From contig JAKLEZ010000015.1 of the NCBI GenBank assembly GCA_022711465.1, forward strand, positions 90,952 to 154,951: DNA of 64,000 nt, given 5' to 3'. The notes under the pieces are model-generated. The model was not told the origin of the DNA. It saw only the letters and a list, made by a program, of their open reading frames with translations, and searched no databases. The position numbers and the translations under genes are program-made. Positions 60,250-64,000 of this stretch are shown one piece after another; position 1 is the first letter of the stretch; each line of letters begins with the position of its first letter. The DNA comes from Planctomycetota bacterium. GTDB taxonomy: Bacteria > Planctomycetota > Phycisphaerae > UBA1845 > PWPN01.

Positions 60250-62634
60250 CTAGTCGCCGATGAATCGGGCTGCCAGGAGCACCAGATCTCGAGGGGGGAG
60301 TTGGACTTCGGCTTCGCGGCGGTTCTGGAATACACCCAGATTCTGGCCACCGGCGGCCGTAACCCGTCGAAGCTCGTAGCTCCCTTTTCGCAGACCGCAG
60401 GAACCGGGGTTTACGGATACACGCACGGCTTCGCCACGGTCACGACTCAAATTGACCAGGAGAATCCCCAGCCGCTCATCTTCCAGCGTGAAAGCTTGAC
60501 TCATCACCGCAGGCACGCGGATGGTCGGTTCTCTGGCCAGCGCGGCCGGCGTGGACAATAGGTCTTTGGCCCACTCCTCGACTGACAGCTGATCCGATCC
60601 TCGGTGCTCGCCACCCGGTTGGCTGGATGTCGGCAGAGCCGCCTTCAGATCTGGTTCGGCTTGCGGGTAGCGAATCCTGCGAAACCACCCGTCTTTGGCC
60701 AGGCCATGATTGATGGCCAGTTCTTCACACTCGATGATTGGTGGGCGCTGCATTCGGCCATAGGCCAGAAACTCTCGGGCGAAGTCTGTGCGGGCGGCAA
60801 CCAGGCTGCGAATGAAGCGGGTTCGGTCTTCGGATGGAGCAGGCTGCGAAACGACAGGAAACGTGACCAGCAAGCCGCCCCAAAGAACGGAGCGGGCCTC
60901 AGCCCAAGTGAAGAAATCATCTGCCTCAGGTACGTTCCAGGGATAGACCGGGTATATCCCCTGGACGGCGGCGGGGCCGTAGTCGTGATAGATGAACTCG
61001 AAGAGTGGCACGATCTCCATCCGGCCGTCCGGGAGCCAAGTGAGCTGCCGAACGTAGGGCCCCACCTCCATATCCGGATTGAAGCCAGCGTTGCGAGCAT
61101 AGTACAGGTCCAGGCAACCGACGAACGGTTCGCTGACACATTCGGTTCCCACCGGCACGTAGCTGCCCTTTTGGAGTGAAGCCCGACGTTGGCTCTCTTC
61201 AAACAGGGTGACGTACGCCTGGGTAATGTCCCGTCCTGCGCCGGGGGCGTGAGCATGGTTGGCCGCGTAACAATGCGTGGGTACGCCTGCACAGGGACCG
61301 ACGTCATAATAGAGGCAGTCCGCTTGGCAGCCGGTAGTGTTTTCGTCCACCCAGATCTGGTGGTGGCGCAGAGTGTGCTTGCTGGTCATGTCTTCAGCCG
61401 ATTCGCAAACCACCGCCCGCCAGCCGGGCTGGGCCGGGCACATGGCCACCCAATCCGGTGAAATCGGGGTCGCAAGCGGCACGATTCGATCCTGGCCATG
61501 CGTTTCGAAGGTCTGCTTGCCCTTGAGAGCCAGAAAGGGGAAGTAGAAAGGCCCGAAGCGATCACCTCCAGTCTGGGCAGCTTCCAGGGAAGGCTGGTTT
61601 CGCCACCAAAGCTCGAGGTGCAGTAGCGGCGCCCCGAAGAACCGCCGAGTTCGTGCGATCTCCGCCCGGATATCGCCCCTGAAGGGCCACCAGGCCCCCA
61701 AGGCGCCAACCTCCTCCAGCAGCCACCGGCACGCATCACCTCTGGTCACGCGATCCCTTCTCGTTCCTCGCCGGCACCATGGCTGCTGCGTTGCCCAGGC
61801 CCGGTAGCGTTCGGCCGCTTCATACCAGGTTCCCTCGGTCAGGGCGGCGATCACGACCGGGTAGTCAACCACCAGGCTGCGGCCGGGCCGGGCATCCCAC
61901 TGGATGTGGGCAATCTCGCATTCCAGGTCGCCACCGGGCGACTTGTAGAAGTTCAGGTCCTTATCCGTGCAGAGACTGTCCTTGGCCGCAACGTAGAATC
62001 CACCGTGCCCCTCAGTGAAGTAGGCCATCATCTGCAGTGGCGATCCGTGAAAGCCGTTGGGATAACGTGAGATGACCATACCGCGGCTCTGGACGGACAG
62101 ACCATCGGTCTGGAAAAGATGAAAAGGGTCCGTGAACAAGGCCCCCATCGCCGCCGAGTGTAGCAGCCGATCGCACTGGCCGTCCCCCCAGAGTGCTCCA
62201 ATGCCCTGGATGGCAGGATATCGCAGGGCAATGATTGTCCGATCGCCGGAGTTCTCGGCCGAACACCTCAGCTCGAGCTCGTCCGAGCCAGTCTGGAGCG
62301 ACGCGCTGGCCTTGACTGTGATTTGATGGCGTGTGCGCCACTCCAGACTGACCCGTCGGGTGGGGCTTTCGGGGTCGCGCAGGATTCGGAACTCCGTGAA
62401 ATCGGACACCAGATCGAGAGGGGCCAGTAACAGAGCCCAGGACTGCCGGGTTTTCGGCAAGGTCTTGACCAGCTCGAGATCCACTTTCTTGTTGCGCAAC
62501 CGGCTTATGGAGCCATCCTGTGCTGAGAACTCCACGAGGAGCTGATCATGCTCCAGTACGACGGGAGCCTGAGCCGACACCCACACTGAGGTAGCGAACA
62601 CGATGACGATCGCCCACCGGCTGTTTCGATTCAT
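60250..62634 (-). CDS. Secreted DUF6259-like protein
   Basis: The 794-residue protein has a signal peptide (RWAIVIVFATSVWVSAQAP). The N-terminal 230 residues are beta-rich (galactose-mutarotase-like); the middle resembles a TIM barrel with aromatic and acidic motifs (WVDENTTGCQADCLYYDVGP, FIYHDYGPAAVQGIYPVYPW), and a C-terminal beta domain ends in LPPRDLVLLAARFIGD. This layout matches the planctomycete DUF6259 family, considered glycoside hydrolase-like; activity is not known. GAGGTCC lies 7 bases before the ATG at 62634. Downstream is the RHS debris. Confidence 0.75.
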   Translation of the reverse strand: MNRNSRWAIVIVFATSVWVSAQAPVVLEHDQLLVEFSAQDGSISRLRNKKVDLELVKTLPKTRQSWALLLAPLDLVSDFTEFRILRDPESPTRRVSLEWRTRHQITVKASASLQTGSDELELRCSAENSGDRTIIALRYPAIQGIGALWGDGQCDRLLHSAAMGALFTDPFHLFQTDGLSVQSRGMVISRYPNGFHGSPLQMMAYFTEGHGGFYVAAKDSLCTDKDLNFYKSPGGDLECEIAHIQWDARPGRSLVVDYPVVIAALTEGTWYEAAERYRAWATQQPWCRRGTRRDRVTRGDACRWLLEEVGALGAWWPFRGDIRAEIARTRRFFGAPLLHLELWWRNQPSLEAAQTGGDRFGPFYFPFLALKGKQTFETHGQDRIVPLATPISPDWVAMCPAQPGWRAVVCESAEDMTSKHTLRHHQIWVDENTTGCQADCLYYDVGPCAGVPTHCYAANHAHAPGAGRDITQAYVTLFEESQRRASLQKGSYVPVGTECVSEPFVGCLDLYYARNAGFNPDMEVGPYVRQLTWLPDGRMEIVPLFEFIYHDYGPAAVQGIYPVYPWNVPEADDFFTWAEARSVLWGGLLVTFPVVSQPAPSEDRTRFIRSLVAARTDFAREFLAYGRMQRPPIIECEELAINHGLAKDGWFRRIRYPQAEPDLKAALPTSSQPGGEHRGSDQLSVEEWAKDLLSTPAALAREPTIRVPAVMSQAFTLEDERLGILLVNLSRDRGEAVRVSVNPGSCGLRKGSYELRRVTAAGGQNLGVFQNRREAEVQLPPRDLVLLAARFIGD

Positions 62635-62743
62635 GAATCGGACCTCAGCTTGGCTGGAGCTTGTTTGTGTTAGCGACATCTCATCCCGCACAAACTCGTT
62701 CTTGCTGCACGGCCTCGTACACCCGATCCGCGGTGGAGGTTAC

Positions 62744-63240
62744 ATGATCCCGTTCATCGTTGTCCAGACCGGAGTTGTTGAGCCGCGACGAAACCAGACT
62801 CTGGCTCTACTTCCAGGCGGCCGCCTGCATCGACGCGGGCTGTGAAGCGATCCACTTCGGCCAGGTCGAGATCATGAACCGCAACGACCGCGATCTGGCC
62901 CACTGGTCAGATGCGTTCGCCCTGGTTCGGGCTTACGCGGCCAGGCACGCCCGCAGGCACATGGTGCTCTGTCACGGTCACGTGCCCAGCGGCGGCCTGG
63001 TTCGCGACGGACGGCTGCTCCTGGATTTCCTTTCGTTCCCGCCGCGGATCATGGAAGTCACTGACCGGCCGCAGGAAGCCATCCTGAAGGTGGGTTTCTC
63101 TGACGGCATCTACGGGCGCAGCAAGGGGGGCCTCACCTTCAGCGGCTGGACGTGCGAGCTGCTGAAACAGGGCACTGCCGAAGGCAAGCGGACCGGCAAG
63201 TACTATGCCGGCAACTTCTACCCGTTGTCGGAGGTAACAT
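62744..63240 (+). pseudogene. Broken frameshifted glycosidase-like gene fragment
   Basis: The plus strand carries a coherent sequence split between frames: MIPFIVVQTG from 62744, then RPELLSRDETRLWLYFQAAA (frame of 62760), EAIHFGQVEIMNRND and FALVRAYAARHARRHMVLCH. The first frame runs out of homologous sequence and a stop lies just upstream of the second, so a frameshift near 62765 is likely. The 3' end loses its frame near 63240. The sequence looks like part of a secreted TIM-barrel protein; I cannot name the family. Confidence 0.5.
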
Positions 63241-63381
63241 TTGCCGTCCGAGCTCTCACGGCCCGGCCGTGGACGCCGGGTTCTCGGCCATGCCCGCTTC
63301 GGAGAAGCACTGTCGGAGGAGGCCGAAGTCACTTTGGTCAACATCGCCATCGGCGTTGATTCAGGGATTCACAGAAGCCTG

Positions 63382-63733
63382 TCAGCTTGGCTGCGATGCC
63401 GCTTGCGGCTGCGAGGTAGCCAGCTCGAGATCGTTCAGCATCTTCTTCGCCTGGCGGGCGGCCGGCGTGGTGGGGTAGTCGCCGATGGTTCGCTCGAGAT
63501 ACTGGCGAGCCTTCTCCCGAGCGTGCTGAACGAACGCGTCGCAGCGTTTCTGCTGCTCCCCGAATTCCAGTCCCGTGGGCCAGAACGGCACTGAGGAGTT
63601 GAGCCCGGCAGGCGTCGTTCGCCCACCTCCCGCCACCTCGGGGGTGCGGGCCGTTCCTGGCGTCGTCGTTGGTGACCACGAGCTGGCCCGGCGGGCTCTG
63701 AGCTGGGTAGCAGGCGTCGGGTTTCTCGGCCAC
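63382..63733 (-). pseudogene. Remnant of a helical (TPR-like) protein C-terminus
   Basis: The minus strand ends in EFGEQQKRCDAFVQHAREKA then RQYLERTIGDYPTTPAARQA and KKMLNDL, a pattern typical of the last TPR or Sel1-like helices of a secreted protein, before a stop at 63382. Upstream parts lie in a different frame (KPDACYPAQSPPGQLVVTND), which suggests a frameshift. No intact start. Confidence 0.4.
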
Positions 63734-63764
63734 TTTCGGCCGCAGTCATGATCAGACCCGCAGA

Positions 63765-64000
63765 TCACTTGCGAGCGGGCTGCGTTGCCTGCGTGTCCGC
63801 CAACGGTAGAGCCAGATAATGCCTCCACACCCCGAAGGCCGGACGCTTCTGACCGGTCTCATCGACCAGGCCACAGTCGCGCCAGGCCATGAACACTTCC
63901 GGTGATGAAGATCGAATCCTCTCCCACAGAGCGTCGTAATCGCGCGAGACGAAGCTGATCACGAAGAGTGTCTTGTGCGCAGCCGCGAAGTCAAGCAGGG
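63765..64000 (-). CDS. Partial gene, C-terminus of a TIM-barrel-like hydrolase (runs off the right edge)
   Basis: The frame is open to the window edge, so the protein continues beyond 64000. The visible 78 residues (LLDFAAAHKTLFVISFVSRD, then DALWERIRSSSPEVFMAWRD, and GQKRPAFGVWRHYLAL) resemble the last strand and helix of a secreted glycosidase-like barrel, ending in a low-complexity tail (ADTQATQPARK). The family cannot be named from this part. Confidence 0.6.
   Translation of the reverse strand, partial: LLDFAAAHKTLFVISFVSRDYDALWERIRSSSPEVFMAWRDCGLVDETGQKRPAFGVWRHYLALPLADTQATQPARK

Noticed and set aside
1..64000. CRISPR arrays or cas genes
   Set aside because: No regularly spaced repeats of 25-40 bases and no Cas-like proteins were found; the only clustered repeats are the 13-base words near 52304.

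Overview
The window is GC-rich, densely coded chromosomal DNA from a bacterium that is most likely a planctomycete, probably of the Phycisphaerae type. This is inferred from gene content and not from a marker phylogeny. The indicators are secreted proteins ending in paired dockerin-like calcium repeats, two DUF2961 (GH172) proteins, a DUF1680 (GH127) protein, a DUF1080 domain, a type I sulfatase, a PEP-CTERM protein, a VIT/vWA protein paired with an ECF sigma factor, and many Gfo/Idh, DUF4091 and DUF6259 type genes. No CRISPR array, rRNA or prophage was seen. One tRNA, tRNA-Pro(GGG), is present.

Layout. 1-10.7 kb is mostly housekeeping: the ribD C-terminus, polA, a YhbY-like RNA-binding protein, an eight-haem cytochrome/TPR protein with a small membrane partner, a stand-alone LigD-type phosphoesterase domain, a TPR lipoprotein, a ROK kinase and trpB. 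10.8-16 kb holds an ECF sigma factor translationally coupled to a 1523-residue membrane-anchored VIT/vWA/secretin-like protein, and 16.1-18 kb holds a protein with two WaaP-like kinase domains. 18-23 kb carries secreted proteins: a HExxH protein, a basic-secretory-protein/DUF1080 fusion and a dockerin-type protein. A GNAT remnant and rnhA follow. 24.1-28 kb is an AmmeMemoRadiSam cluster in which Memo and AMMECR1 are fused, a DUF362 protein sits in the middle, and all three proteins carry export-type N-termini. 28-50.5 kb is a carbohydrate-processing island: AGE epimerase, GH127, Gfo/Idh oxidoreductase, two GH172 proteins, a large six-hairpin-like protein, a GH2 enzyme, a sodium/solute symporter and a DUF4091 protein, with a PEP-CTERM protein among them. 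hflX and tRNA-Pro follow.

From the tRNA to the right edge the DNA is a mixture of intact secreted enzymes (GH9, sulfatase, DUF6259) and debris: an integrase N-terminus, short GTACTC repeats, a frameshifted secretory gene, an IS21 istA fragment, an RHS fragment and several broken reading frames. This looks like an old integration and decay zone beginning at the tRNA.

How the genes may work together. The secreted glycosidases, the sulfatase, the AGE epimerase, the Tat-type Gfo/Idh proteins and the symporter fit stepwise breakdown of a furanose-rich or sulfated polysaccharide, with no SusC/SusD pair visible. The most unusual module is the apparently exported AmmeMemoRadiSam set. A second theme is translation start type. 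Several housekeeping genes have a -10-like hexamer 6-7 bases before the start codon, which suggests leaderless mRNAs, whereas most of the secreted accessory genes have Shine-Dalgarno-like sequences. All start-site choices and promoter calls come from reading the sequence by eye.
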